The notes below the pieces were generated by a model. That model ran no database searches. It worked only from the letters and a program-made list of their open reading frames with translations, and was not told the origin of the DNA. Below, one piece after another: positions 1-6,790 of a stretch of DNA of 8,471 nt (within the stretch, counting starts at the first letter, position 1; each line of letters opens with the position of its first letter). A program made the position numbers and the translations under genes. The stretch is from Candidatus Thorarchaeota archaeon SMTZ1-83 (lineage in GTDB: Archaea > Asgardarchaeota > Thorarchaeia > Thorarchaeales > Thorarchaeaceae): positions 1 to 8,471 of the forward strand of contig LRSK01000019.1 in assembly GCA_001563325.1 (NCBI GenBank), in the 5' to 3' direction.

Positions 1-117
1 GACCATGGTATAATAGTATTAGGTTATGCACCTGCTCTATGTCATGTTTCCATCCTTGAACATGGACCAGAAAGCTTAATCAGAATAGCCCGGCACCTCC
101 TCATCAGACCCATCTGA
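1..117 (+). CDS. 3' end of an unrecognised gene (partial)
   Basis: Frame 1 is open from the window edge for 38 codons and ends in TGA at 115-117. Both other plus frames meet stops early, and the minus frames are also broken. The translation has a balanced composition with a hydrophobic strand (GIIVLGYAPAL) followed by a helix-like tail (ESLIRIARHLLIRPI), and it uses ATA codons as the neighbours do. It ends 34 bases before the next gene's preferred start, so the two could share a transcript. I do not recognise the family. An open run of this length can also occur by chance, so this is a moderate call that the sequence left of the window would settle. Confidence 0.42.
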   Translation, partial: DHGIIVLGYAPALCHVSILEHGPESLIRIARHLLIRPI

Positions 118-151
118 AGGCAGTTTGCCGGGGTTAGTAGAAGGGATAAGT

Positions 152-676
152 ATGAGCGACGATGACACTTACGTTCGGGCCAAACTGACTGAGATCAACG
201 GGGCCATCGAGCGACTGACTCAGATGCTGAATAGAATGATTGACGTCCTGTCCAAGATCACCGAGCTGCAAGACTCGAGTAACGAGATTTCAATGTCTGT
301 GGCAGCTAATAGTCAGAAACTGGACGAACTCATGGCAAAAGTCGAGAAGGTTTCTTCAGTAGCTCCTATAGTCCCTGCCTCAGACACAAGCGCCGTATCT
401 CAGAAGGGCGCCATATCGAGTCTACAAGCAGTTATTGATACTCTGGATTCCCAAGTCAAGGAAGGAGTCATCGCCAGCGACCTCTCGAAGAAGATAAACG
501 AGGCCGCCAACACGTTGGAATTGCGTGGTGGAGCTTCACAACTAGTCGTCAAGATGCAGAGATGGGTACGAATTCTAAAGACCTACGGAAGAGTAGATCC
601 AATCAGTCCCGGAGACATTCAGAAGCTCCGCAAAGATATGCAGGCTTGGACAAAGGAGCTTGCCAAATCAAGATGA
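152..676 (+). CDS. Coiled-coil protein of unknown function (174 aa)
   Basis: This is a soluble, almost wholly helical protein that I do not recognise. From the ATG at 152, residues 5-68 form a heptad-like coiled coil (for example IERLTQMLNRMIDVL). Residues 69-86 are a Ser/Ala/Pro-rich linker. Residues 87-174 form a second helical part with a basic, tryptophan-containing stretch (KMQRWVRILKTYGR) and a charged C-terminus. There is no signal peptide or membrane segment. The frame is open further up to a TTG at 125, but the ATG at 152 has a purine-rich site (GAAGGGAT) four bases ahead and gives a cleaner N-terminus. The coiled coil suggests oligomerisation or a scaffold or partner-binding role, which is inference only. 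A short gap of about 130 bases separates it from the tail-anchored protein downstream. Confidence 0.8.
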   Translation: MSDDDTYVRAKLTEINGAIERLTQMLNRMIDVLSKITELQDSSNEISMSVAANSQKLDELMAKVEKVSSVAPIVPASDTSAVSQKGAISSLQAVIDTLDSQVKEGVIASDLSKKINEAANTLELRGGASQLVVKMQRWVRILKTYGRVDPISPGDIQKLRKDMQAWTKELAKSR

Positions 677-723
677 TCGGTAACAACTCTCTCGGAATGC
701 GCAGACCTGTACTTGATTGACCG

Positions 724-735
724 CCCTTATAAGGG
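724..735 (+). promoter_or_regulatory. TATA-like palindrome upstream of the tail-anchored protein gene
   Basis: CCCTTATAAGGG is a perfect 12-base palindrome with a TATA core. A start about 26 bases downstream would fall near 755, giving a leader of roughly 50 bases before the ATG at 804. It could be an archaeal TATA box, an operator, or both. There is no experimental support. Confidence 0.35.
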
Positions 736-803
736 GAGTACCAATGCCGAATGTTTAATAGCAGTCCCTTTGAGCCTTGAATAAGGCCCTCTGCCGGGAG
801 TCA

Positions 804-1157
804 ATGGGGTGCACATTGATGTTGCCAAATGATTGGGAGAAGAGTGTTCGGGACACGATAGAACACTTTCCAGAGCCACACAGGGATAAGATAGCGGAGG
901 CTTGGTACGAGTGGCTTCAGACGAACCCTGAACCTCCCTTCCACGAGAGTTGGTCAGATTTCTCTGCCATGATTGATGACCACGAAGTACTCTTCACTGA
1001 AACGCGCGTGTACCTGAAGCGCGTAACGAATGAGCTGCGCGATCTCGAGGTTCCGCAGACGACTTGGCAGAAGATAGCGAAGGCCTTGGCAGCAGTTGCG
1101 AGTGTCTTTCTTGTTGTCTTCTTGGCTCTATCGAGGCTCGCAAGAGCGGCAGAGTGA
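804..1157 (+). CDS. Small C-tail-anchored membrane protein, unknown function (117 aa)
   Basis: I do not recognise the family. The first 90 or so residues are soluble, acidic and aromatic-rich (WYEWLQTNPEPPFHESW near residues 34-50), with helical segments before and after. Residues 94-110 are one hydrophobic helix (AKALAAVASVFLVVFLALS), followed by only seven residues (RLARAAE). There is no N-terminal signal, so the topology is that of a C-tail-anchored protein with its domain in the cytoplasm. The start is uncertain. TTG at 777 is the longest. ATG at 804 has GGGAG close ahead. ATG at 819 has GGGGTG seven bases ahead and is nearly as good. The gene lies 71 bases before the RecJ-like nuclease, which has its own TATA-like box, so co-transcription is possible but not required. 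Confidence 0.75.
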   Translation: MGCTLMLPNDWEKSVRDTIEHFPEPHRDKIAEAWYEWLQTNPEPPFHESWSDFSAMIDDHEVLFTETRVYLKRVTNELRDLEVPQTTWQKIAKALAAVASVFLVVFLALSRLARAAE

Positions 1158-1193
1158 GATAGACAGAATAGCTCGGGGTCCCTGAGAGGGCCA

Positions 1194-1201
1194 CTTATAT
1201 T
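1194..1201 (+). promoter_or_regulatory. TATA box of the RecJ-like nuclease gene
   Basis: CTTATATT is centred about 31 bases before the ATG at 1229. Archaeal transcription usually starts about 25 bases past the box, which would leave a leader of only a few bases. No ribosome-binding sequence lies just ahead of this ATG (GAAACA), which fits a nearly leaderless mRNA. Confidence 0.5.
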
Positions 1202-1228
1202 GGTGGGTCGCCGACTCTCTCTGAAACA

Positions 1229-2734
1229 ATGCTTCTAGAAGATATCATTCCTGAGAGTATGCACCGACGAATAAGTCAGGCCGCGAACGCGATTCTACAA
1301 TCAAGAGAAGCATTAGCCATATCGCACATCGATGCCGATGGAATCAGTGCTCTGGCTATAGTTGTATCGATGCTCAAGAGAGCAGATGTAGACGTGAAAT
1401 GGAGGAATATCCATCAGCTGAACTCGGAAACGATTCAAGAAGTACACACCCTCGTCAAAGAGAACCGGCCCGACATGCTCCTATTCAGCGACCTAGGTAC
1501 TGGGCAAATGGAACTCATTGAATCAACAGTCGCTCTCGAAGAATGTCTGAAATGCATAGTCGTCCTGGACCATCACCTTCCCTCGGAGGAGAAAGCTGAC
1601 TCCGCTCCTCTCCAGATTAGTAGCAAGATCATCGAGATAAATCCGTGTCAGCATGGGTTGGACGGCGGCTATGACATCTCTGGGGCCGGGGTAGCGTTTC
1701 TCGTAGCACTTAGCCTATCCACAGATAATACAGACCTCTCAGAGCTAGCAGTAGTCGGTGCCACTGGTGATCTGCAGGACTGCTATGGCAAGGGGTTCCA
1801 GAATGTGAACCGGGCCATAACGAGGATTGGAGAGGATGAGGGTCTGATCAAGGTGGAGAGAGACCTCACTTTCTTCGGGATAAACACAAGACCGCTGCCA
1901 TACCTGCTAGAGTATGCTACCGAACCATATCTCCCCGGCTTGACCGGCAATACTGAAAGCTGCTTCAGCTTCTACGAGGATTTGGAGATTCCTTTGCGCG
2001 ATATGAATGATCAGTGGCGGATGTGGACAGATTTGGAGAATGAAGAGAAGCAGAGGGTCATACATAGACTCTTCGACCACATTCTGGGAACTTATGACAA
2101 CCCACGTGTTGCGGAAGGCATCGTCGGTGATGTGATTTCATTGGTTAGACGCCCCCCAAGGACTGAGATGAGAACAGCGAAGGAATTCTCAACTCTCTTG
2201 AATGCATGCGGACGGAACAGGCGTCCAGAGGTGGGAGTCAGGATTTGCCTAGGAGATGAAGAGGCATTCCAGCAAGGACGCACCCTCTTACGAGAACACC
2301 GAGCGAACCTTGCTTCTGCACTTCGTAGGCTTGAGACCGACGGGTATCTGGAGGAAGAGGGCATGTATGTCGTCAGGGATCCAGAAACTCCAGACACAAT
2401 AATCGGTGTTGTCATTGGCATGGCCCAGGGTTCAAGAATCGTTCCGACTGACAGGCCTATCATTGGTGTTAGCACCAATACGTCAGGTGAAGGTCCCCTT
2501 GTGAAGATATCAGGCCGGGCACGTGGTAGCCTCGTCGACAGGGGGGTCAATCTAAGAGATGCCTTCGTGTCTGTTGGTGAGGCTATGAACGAAGAACACG
2601 AAGAACAGGTTGTCGAAGCTGGAGGGCACCCTATGGCAGCAGGAGCATTCGTTCACACTGACTATCTCGATGAGTTTCTGGACCGTGTATCAGTGTCTCT
2701 GGCGCAGTCAATGGGTATGGAAAAAAAGGCGTGA
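1229..2734 (+). CDS. Archaeal RecJ-like DHH/DHHA1 single-strand nuclease (GAN/Cdc45 family)
   Basis: This is a metal-dependent phosphoesterase of the DHH superfamily, 501 aa and apparently complete. The catalytic motifs are in order: motif I HIDADG at 33-38 (D35, D37), motif II SDLG with D88, motif III DHH at 114-116, and motif IV GATGD ending at D181. A long middle region (about 205-390) includes a charged helical part around ATLLNACGR-like residues 319-328, as in archaeal RecJ proteins. The C-terminal DHHA1 domain ends with its nucleotide-contacting GGH at 465-467 and PMAAGA. In archaea such proteins include GAN, the GINS-associated 5'-3' exonuclease of the replication fork that is related to eukaryotic Cdc45, and other RecJ-like repair or RNA-processing nucleases. 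All metal ligands are present, so it should be active, unlike Cdc45. I cannot decide between the GAN and RecJ1/RecJ2/HAN branches. No GINS, MCM or helicase gene is adjacent. Confidence 0.9.
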   Translation: MLLEDIIPESMHRRISQAANAILQSREALAISHIDADGISALAIVVSMLKRADVDVKWRNIHQLNSETIQEVHTLVKENRPDMLLFSDLGTGQMELIESTVALEECLKCIVVLDHHLPSEEKADSAPLQISSKIIEINPCQHGLDGGYDISGAGVAFLVALSLSTDNTDLSELAVVGATGDLQDCYGKGFQNVNRAITRIGEDEGLIKVERDLTFFGINTRPLPYLLEYATEPYLPGLTGNTESCFSFYEDLEIPLRDMNDQWRMWTDLENEEKQRVIHRLFDHILGTYDNPRVAEGIVGDVISLVRRPPRTEMRTAKEFSTLLNACGRNRRPEVGVRICLGDEEAFQQGRTLLREHRANLASALRRLETDGYLEEEGMYVVRDPETPDTIIGVVIGMAQGSRIVPTDRPIIGVSTNTSGEGPLVKISGRARGSLVDRGVNLRDAFVSVGEAMNEEHEEQVVEAGGHPMAAGAFVHTDYLDEFLDRVSVSLAQSMGMEKKA

Positions 2735-2736
2735 AA

Positions 2737-2754
2737 TGGGGGAATAGTCCCCCA
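2737..2754. terminator. Hairpin just after the nuclease stop codon
   Basis: TGGGGGA and TCCCCCA form a perfect seven-base stem around an ATAG loop, starting two bases after the stop at 2734. It sits between convergent genes. No T-run follows on either strand, so it is not a classical intrinsic terminator. It may stabilise the 3' end or help separate the transcripts. Confidence 0.4.
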
Positions 2755-2762
2755 AGACACAG

Positions 2763-2778
2763 TAGTCTGAGCAGACTA
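2763..2778. repeat. Second inverted repeat, overlapping the minus-strand stop codon
   Basis: TAGTCTG and CAGACTA are perfect seven-base arms separated by two bases, so six pairs with a four-base loop is the realistic fold. The right arm includes the TAG stop (2776-2778) of the convergent membrane protein gene. With the hairpin at 2737-2754 it makes a paired structure in the 41-base convergent gap. Confidence 0.4.
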
Positions 2779-3237
2779 GTACTCTTCTGCAGTAAGTGAA
2801 GCACCGATTATACCTGGTACGAATAGCAATGCAAACGATACTCCCAAGTCAATTGCGATGCTCTGAGCCAAAGCGGCCATTGCGGACACATCAGTGGCAT
2901 CTAGACCCAATGAGAGCACCCAGTAACCAACGAAGAAGAGACCTAGGCATATCAGCGATACGAAGAGCATCCTGACTCCGCTCTTTGAGATGAGTCCGGC
3001 GATGAAGCCTGCGACTCCCAAAGCTACTAGTGGCGCGTAGGCTCCACCCATAGCCCAAGTATACGGAAAGATCAGCTCGCTAAACAGAAGCGCGCCTTGC
3101 GCCTGCGCGAACCCCACGATGTCCCCGCCAGAAAGAACGGCCTGCAATGTTGCGATATCAAGGCCAAGTATTTGAAATGCACCGATTACGATTGCTACTA
3201 CCAGTGCAATCACTAAGGCCATTATGGTTCTAAACAT
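2776..3237 (-). CDS. Small four-helix integral membrane protein, unknown function (153 aa)
   Basis: This is a very hydrophobic protein with four predicted membrane segments, at about residues 3-25, 66-84, 89-110 and 129-148. A longer loop (about 26-65) contains SGGDIVGFAQAQG and a proline/aromatic patch (FPYTWAMGGAYAP). Small-residue motifs (GVAGFIAG, PGIIGAS) suggest tight helix packing. I see no transporter or enzyme signature. The GTG at 3249 would add four residues, but the ATG at 3237 is favoured: AGGAAGTG, one mismatch from the ideal AGGAGGTG, lies nine bases ahead, and a clear TATA box lies about 65 bases ahead. The gene is convergent with the nuclease and 145 bases downstream of the surface-protein gene on the same strand, with its own promoter. 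The function is unknown, and I would not guess beyond membrane protein. Confidence 0.8.
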   Translation of the reverse strand: MFRTIMALVIALVVAIVIGAFQILGLDIATLQAVLSGGDIVGFAQAQGALLFSELIFPYTWAMGGAYAPLVALGVAGFIAGLISKSGVRMLFVSLICLGLFFVGYWVLSLGLDATDVSAMAALAQSIAIDLGVSFALLFVPGIIGASLTAEEY

Positions 3238-3297
3238 TGTAACAAACACTTCCTATGTGGATGTAGGTATTCGTGTGTTTGGGTGTCTCATCTCTGC

Positions 3298-3307
3298 TTT
3301 TATATTT
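3298..3307 (-). promoter_or_regulatory. TATA box of the four-helix membrane protein gene
   Basis: Read on the minus strand this is AAATATAAAA, the best archaeal TATA match in the window. A start about 26 bases on falls near 3276, leaving a leader of about 39 bases that contains the AGGAAGTG ribosome site (3254-3247) before the ATG at 3237. The 133-base gap that holds it (3250-3382) shows no other gene. Confidence 0.6.
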
Positions 3308-3382
3308 CATGGACCTCCAACACGCATCAGGACTCTTCTTGACTATCTGAAGCCCTCCAGGAAAATGTGAGGAATCCAGGCG

Positions 3383-4969
3383 TTATGGGACCATTTTCGG
3401 GCGCCTACCGACCCAAACGACCGTTACGCTTGCCAGTATTAGGATGGCGCAAAGAGAAGTAGCCCCAACTAGGAGCCCCTGTCTAAGCTCATCAGGCACA
3501 TTCTTCACTCTAAAGACAGAAGACAAGAGAGTTGAGTCTATATGCAAGGAGCCATTGTAGGGAGAAGTGAATCTGCAGCAAACCTTGAATACGCATTCGG
3601 CCTCAGGCAACTGACGAGTGTTCACGACCACTTGCCAATGCAGGTTGCTCTCGTCCACACTTTCTCCCTCGATGGAGCATAGTCGGATACCTGGAACCGC
3701 GTCCATAGAGTCGACATGAACATCAACTGAAGATAGACAGTACGGTCTTGAATTTGCGACAATGACAGACGTGTTGAAGACTACGTCGAAGACCATCGTT
3801 CCCGACAGGAATCCATTGTCTGTTACGTGGGTGCCATTCTCAAAGCGAAGTTCAACATTTGATTCGAATGACCTTTCTTCCCAGAATGACCACTCACCAA
3901 CTTCTCCCGCCGAGCCAATTCGAACCGCGCACACAAGGAAGGCCTGCATGGCACTTTCCCGAGCAACAACGTCGCTGGCCATTATCCCAGTGTGGAATAC
4001 AATCCCATCCACATAGTCATGCTGGTAGGCAACAACAGGATCTTTAGGAGCCTCGTTAGGATTGATAAAATGCCAGTATCCAATGATTTGCGAGTTCGTT
4101 AAGTTCTCAAGCCTATTCTCTTCATGAGCACCATAGGATGAATTGACGGTCTGACCCCACATGGTTCGGATATATTCACTGATCGGATGAGTGGTGTTAG
4201 CTTGGAAGTAGTCATAGTGGTCACCGTACCACCACTTCCAATAGTTGCTACCAACCCAGTTTCTATTCTCGTCTGGCCATCTATGATAGACTGACTTCCA
4301 TGCATGAGTGCCGTTAAACTCCCATCCATGGCCCTTGACCAGACTTAGACTACCTGGATACCCAGGGTTGGCAGGAGGATGGTATTTCACCTCGGCCAGG
4401 AAATTGCAGGCGTCCATAATGACAAGAGTCCCCCCGGTTGCGACGAATCTCTTGTAGTAGTTGTACTCCTCAATAGTAACGTACTCCGTGAATCCGAGTA
4501 TCACTACATCGAAGACTCTCTTGTCGCCATCGAACAAAGCCCCCATTGTAACGTCAATCTCATCTATGAGTACAACGTCTTTACCAAGTGACAGACCCGC
4601 CAATTCTGCCTTGAAACTCCTCAAGAACTCGTCGAGACGTCTGCTCCATCCCCATTCATCTTTGACAGTCACGTTAAGGTAGCTTAAGTCCGAAGTGATA
4701 TAGGGCCCCGGATGAGAGCCGTACTTGCTATAGAAAGTGTAGAACGCATTTGAGTAGGCAGTAGCCGTGAAGACGGGCTTGACAACAGCAATTCTTGCGA
4801 AATTACCTTCGTCGAGGATTGAGCTGACTAGACTAGGACTCTGTTCGTCCAAGCTAGAGAACACACTAGGCAAAGATGTTCTTGGAATCCCACCTGGGGT
4901 AGTTGTAAGCGCGACTAGCAGCATAACTGAGAAAGCTGCAGTGGCCTTTGACAGTTTGGCCCTTCTCAA
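3383..4969 (-). CDS. Secreted, membrane-anchored, sequon-rich surface protein with a ThuA/amidotransferase-like domain
   Basis: From a TTG at 4969 the 528-aa product opens with a typical signal peptide (RRAKLSK, then a hydrophobic run to about residue 25). The frame extends up to an ATG at 5080 (565 aa), but that start overlaps the NUDIX gene by 47 bases and buries the signal behind about 45 polar residues. A TATA-like box at 5002-5009 also suits the TTG. Residues 153-190 (FDVVILGFTEYV, then GGTLVIMDA) have the alternating strand/helix pattern of ThuA or class I glutamine-amidotransferase-like domains. This is a resemblance only, and I see no sure catalytic triad. An aromatic segment follows at about 225-256 (WVGSNYWKWWYGDHYDYF), then a beta-rich region. 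Residues 498-520 form a C-terminal membrane helix with a short basic tail (GRRPK). Eight N-X-S/T sequons lie between these ends, as expected of an archaeal extracellular glycoprotein. The ligand and role are unknown. Confidence 0.8.
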   Translation of the reverse strand: MRRAKLSKATAAFSVMLLVALTTTPGGIPRTSLPSVFSSLDEQSPSLVSSILDEGNFARIAVVKPVFTATAYSNAFYTFYSKYGSHPGPYITSDLSYLNVTVKDEWGWSRRLDEFLRSFKAELAGLSLGKDVVLIDEIDVTMGALFDGDKRVFDVVILGFTEYVTIEEYNYYKRFVATGGTLVIMDACNFLAEVKYHPPANPGYPGSLSLVKGHGWEFNGTHAWKSVYHRWPDENRNWVGSNYWKWWYGDHYDYFQANTTHPISEYIRTMWGQTVNSSYGAHEENRLENLTNSQIIGYWHFINPNEAPKDPVVAYQHDYVDGIVFHTGIMASDVVARESAMQAFLVCAVRIGSAGEVGEWSFWEERSFESNVELRFENGTHVTDNGFLSGTMVFDVVFNTSVIVANSRPYCLSSVDVHVDSMDAVPGIRLCSIEGESVDESNLHWQVVVNTRQLPEAECVFKVCCRFTSPYNGSLHIDSTLLSSVFRVKNVPDELRQGLLVGATSLCAILILASVTVVWVGRRPKMVP

Positions 4970-5001
4970 CTCTAATCGCCCCCGGAAGAGGCTGCTAGAT
5001 C

Positions 5002-5009
5002 TTTCTATA
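5002..5009 (-). promoter_or_regulatory. Possible TATA box of the surface-protein gene
   Basis: TATAGAAA on the minus strand is centred about 36 bases before the TTG at 4969. It would start transcription near 4980, with a leader of about ten bases. It supports the short start, but the match is only fair and the gene could also be read from upstream. Confidence 0.3.
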
Positions 5010-5033
5010 CAGGCCCGTTGCCAAAGGCATTCT

Positions 5034-5525
5034 TTAGCTTTTTCCCCAGTTTGTGTCTTGAGATGAACCATCACCGTCATATGAGTTCATGATTCGTAGG
5101 ATGTCTTCCATGACACCCATCAGGAGATTTCTGATTCGCGGAGGCATCTCTACCGTGTCAAGTAGGTCAGGATGAAGCCATCCGACTTTGGTCTCTGGAC
5201 TCTCTGGAGTCGTTTCTGAGGTAATGGCTCTACAAAGGTAATGGTTCAGTACGAAGTGGTATTCGACTCTGCCGCTTGAATCATGTGAGATGAGATCAGC
5301 CGTGGTCACAAAGCGAAGGACCTCGCATGTCACACCCGTTTCCTCAAGGACTTCTCTAACCGCCGCCTCCTCTTGGGTTTCCCCCAATTCCACTATTCCA
5401 CCAGGTATGCTCAGCTGTCCTTTGGCAGGATCCTTGTCACGGGTTCCCATTAGAACACCTTCAGGCCCAACAACAATGGCTCCGACTCCGAGAATGGGAT
5501 TGGTCGGGTATCTCCTGCCACTCAT
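5034..5525 (-). CDS. NUDIX hydrolase, ADP-ribose pyrophosphatase/MutT-like (163 aa)
   Basis: NUDIX enzymes hydrolyse nucleoside diphosphates linked to another moiety, using Mg2+. The full NUDIX box is present at residues 43-65: G43, E49, then R57-E58 and E61-E62 in REVLEETGV, matching Gx5Ex7REUxEExGU exactly. The N-terminus (YPTNPILGVGAIVVGPEGVLMGTR) and SIPGG before the box resemble archaeal COG1051 proteins annotated as ADP-ribose pyrophosphatases. Substrate cannot be read from sequence, so ADP-ribose is a family-based guess. The last 15 or so residues are polar and probably disordered. The ATG at 5525 is preferred over the GTG at 5537, because AGGA lies just ahead and a TATA-like TAATATG lies 24 bases ahead. 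The gene begins 25 bases after the TPR-zinc-ribbon gene, so read-through from that gene is also likely. Confidence 0.9.
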   Translation of the reverse strand: MSGRRYPTNPILGVGAIVVGPEGVLMGTRDKDPAKGQLSIPGGIVELGETQEEAAVREVLEETGVTCEVLRFVTTADLISHDSSGRVEYHFVLNHYLCRAITSETTPESPETKVGWLHPDLLDTVEMPPRIRNLLMGVMEDILRIMNSYDGDGSSQDTNWGKS

Positions 5526-5545
5526 GATTCCTGCCACCCTAGCTG

Positions 5546-5552
5546 CATATTA
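5546..5552 (-). promoter_or_regulatory. Possible TATA box of the NUDIX gene
   Basis: TAATATG on the minus strand overlaps the TPR gene's stop codon and is centred 24 bases before the ATG at 5525, the spacing expected for a leaderless start. The match is short and the gene may simply be co-transcribed. Confidence 0.25.
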
Positions 5553-6710
5553 CATCGCAGCAAGACCGGAAGGCATTCGAATCAATGCCTCGCATTTAGG
5601 GCAGATGCGGTCAGCATAGATGTCGAACCCATCTGGTTCGGAGTATGTCAAATGCTGCTCATAACCGCAGTGGTTGCACAGGATCTTAACATAGTTCCTT
5701 AGCTTGAAGACCATGCGCCATGCGTTTCTAGAGTGCTCGAGCAATCCAACACGGTCATACTGCTTTGCCAAGGCAACCCAAGGTGAGGCTGATGTAGGGT
5801 CAGCTTTGGTCCACCTGATCAGACAGTCTATGAAGTCATCTGAACGACCCAGCATCTTATATGCGTGACAAAGCCCTCTCCACATTTCTGGATCATTGCT
5901 GACTAATGACTCAGCTCTTCGCAGATGCTCCTCTGATGCATCCTCATCGTGCACATAGTGGTAGAGCACCGCAAGACGAGAAAGAGCCTCGACACTGTTC
6001 TGGTCCTGTTCCAAGACTTGGCAGAAACACTCTCTTGCCCCTTCATGCTCGCCGGACTGGAACCTCAACTCTCCGAGAAGAATGAGTGACCTATAGTCTT
6101 TAGGTGCCATTGTGTGTGCGTGGCCCACAAATGGAGCAGCTTCGTAGGTTCTACCCAAGGTCAACATCAGAAAAGCGTAGTTAGAAACTGCAGACATGAG
6201 TCGCGGCTCGAGCTGATGGAGGCGTCCCCATTGCTCAGCCGCACGTGTGTAGTCACCCAGTTTGTAGAGGCCAAGAGCGTACATCGCACCAATGTCAAGG
6301 CTGTCTGGGAAACTCTCAATCGCACCTTCAAGTGTTTGGACTACTTCGCTGTACTTCTGCTTTTGGTACAGAACCTTGCCAAGATCGCCCCACGGCTCAG
6401 CATGATTGGGGTCGAGTCTAATAGAACATCGAAGCTCTTCCTCAGCAGAATCCAGCTTGCCAAGAGTCATCAGAGCGCGACCCAAGAACATCGACAGGAC
6501 ACAGTGTTCTTCTACAAGGTCCTGCGCCCTCTCCAACACCTCAACTGCCTTTTCGGGTTGCTCGTCCTGTACATAGGCCATTCCCAAGTATACAAGGGCC
6601 TCAGCCTCGTCGCACGCTTCGTCGATGATTGGCTCGAGTATCTCAATTGCGTCGTCTGGTCGTCCTTCTTCAAGAGCCACGACTGCCCGCATAATACTCT
6701 CGTCAATCAC
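5550..6710 (-). CDS. TPR-repeat protein with a C-terminal CxxC-CxxC zinc ribbon (386 aa)
   Basis: Residues 3-335 are a continuous series of about nine to ten tetratricopeptide repeats. Examples are the units around 38-65 (AEALVYLGMAYVQDEQPEKAVEVLE), 72-100 and 105-133, each with the usual small/large residue pattern and often a closing proline. After the repeats, C345-x2-C348 and C370-x2-C373 form a four-cysteine metal site. TPR arrays bind peptides or proteins, so this is most likely an adaptor with a zinc-stabilised end. The order of parts resembles bacterial LapB/YciM (TPRs then a rubredoxin-like knuckle), but LapB has an N-terminal membrane helix and this protein has none. The start is a GTG at 6710. 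An in-frame TAG lies 24 bases upstream and GGCGGA sits ahead of it. An ATG at 6692 is possible but would cut the first helix. The gene leads the minus-strand group with the NUDIX gene. Confidence 0.87.
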   Translation of the reverse strand: MIDESIMRAVVALEEGRPDDAIEILEPIIDEACDEAEALVYLGMAYVQDEQPEKAVEVLERAQDLVEEHCVLSMFLGRALMTLGKLDSAEEELRCSIRLDPNHAEPWGDLGKVLYQKQKYSEVVQTLEGAIESFPDSLDIGAMYALGLYKLGDYTRAAEQWGRLHQLEPRLMSAVSNYAFLMLTLGRTYEAAPFVGHAHTMAPKDYRSLILLGELRFQSGEHEGARECFCQVLEQDQNSVEALSRLAVLYHYVHDEDASEEHLRRAESLVSNDPEMWRGLCHAYKMLGRSDDFIDCLIRWTKADPTSASPWVALAKQYDRVGLLEHSRNAWRMVFKLRNYVKILCNHCGYEQHLTYSEPDGFDIYADRICPKCEALIRMPSGLAAM

Positions 6711-6790
6711 TTTGAGATTCCGCCATTTCTTCTAGCCGGTAGCTTTCAGAATTATGTTCATCCTGTAGCATCAGCACCTTCGCGTAGCAT

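Noticed and set aside
1174..1193. Imperfect hairpin GGTCCCTGAGAGGGCC ahead of the nuclease promoter
   Set aside because: The stem needs a bulge and is short, no T-run follows, and it lies just before a TATA box. It is too weak to call a terminator.
994..1194. Minus-strand 66-codon frame over the tail-anchored protein gene
   Set aside because: It has Arg/Ser-rich composition and no motif, and the opposite frame has a clean membrane helix. It is a shadow.
2092..2550. Minus-strand open frame of 152 codons inside the nuclease gene
   Set aside because: It lies wholly within the DHH/DHHA1 coding region, whose reading is secure from motif I to GGH. Its composition (Ser/Arg/Pro-rich) is typical of an antisense shadow.
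3250..3382. Possible small RNA or small gene in the 133-base gap
   Set aside because: I see only the TATA box and ribosome site of the downstream membrane protein. There is no strong stem structure or credible short frame.
4099..5066. Several short frames on both strands within the surface-protein gene, and a plus frame at 4767-5066
   Set aside because: All are nested in a long frame with coherent signal, ectodomain and anchor features. None has a ribosome site or recognisable domain.
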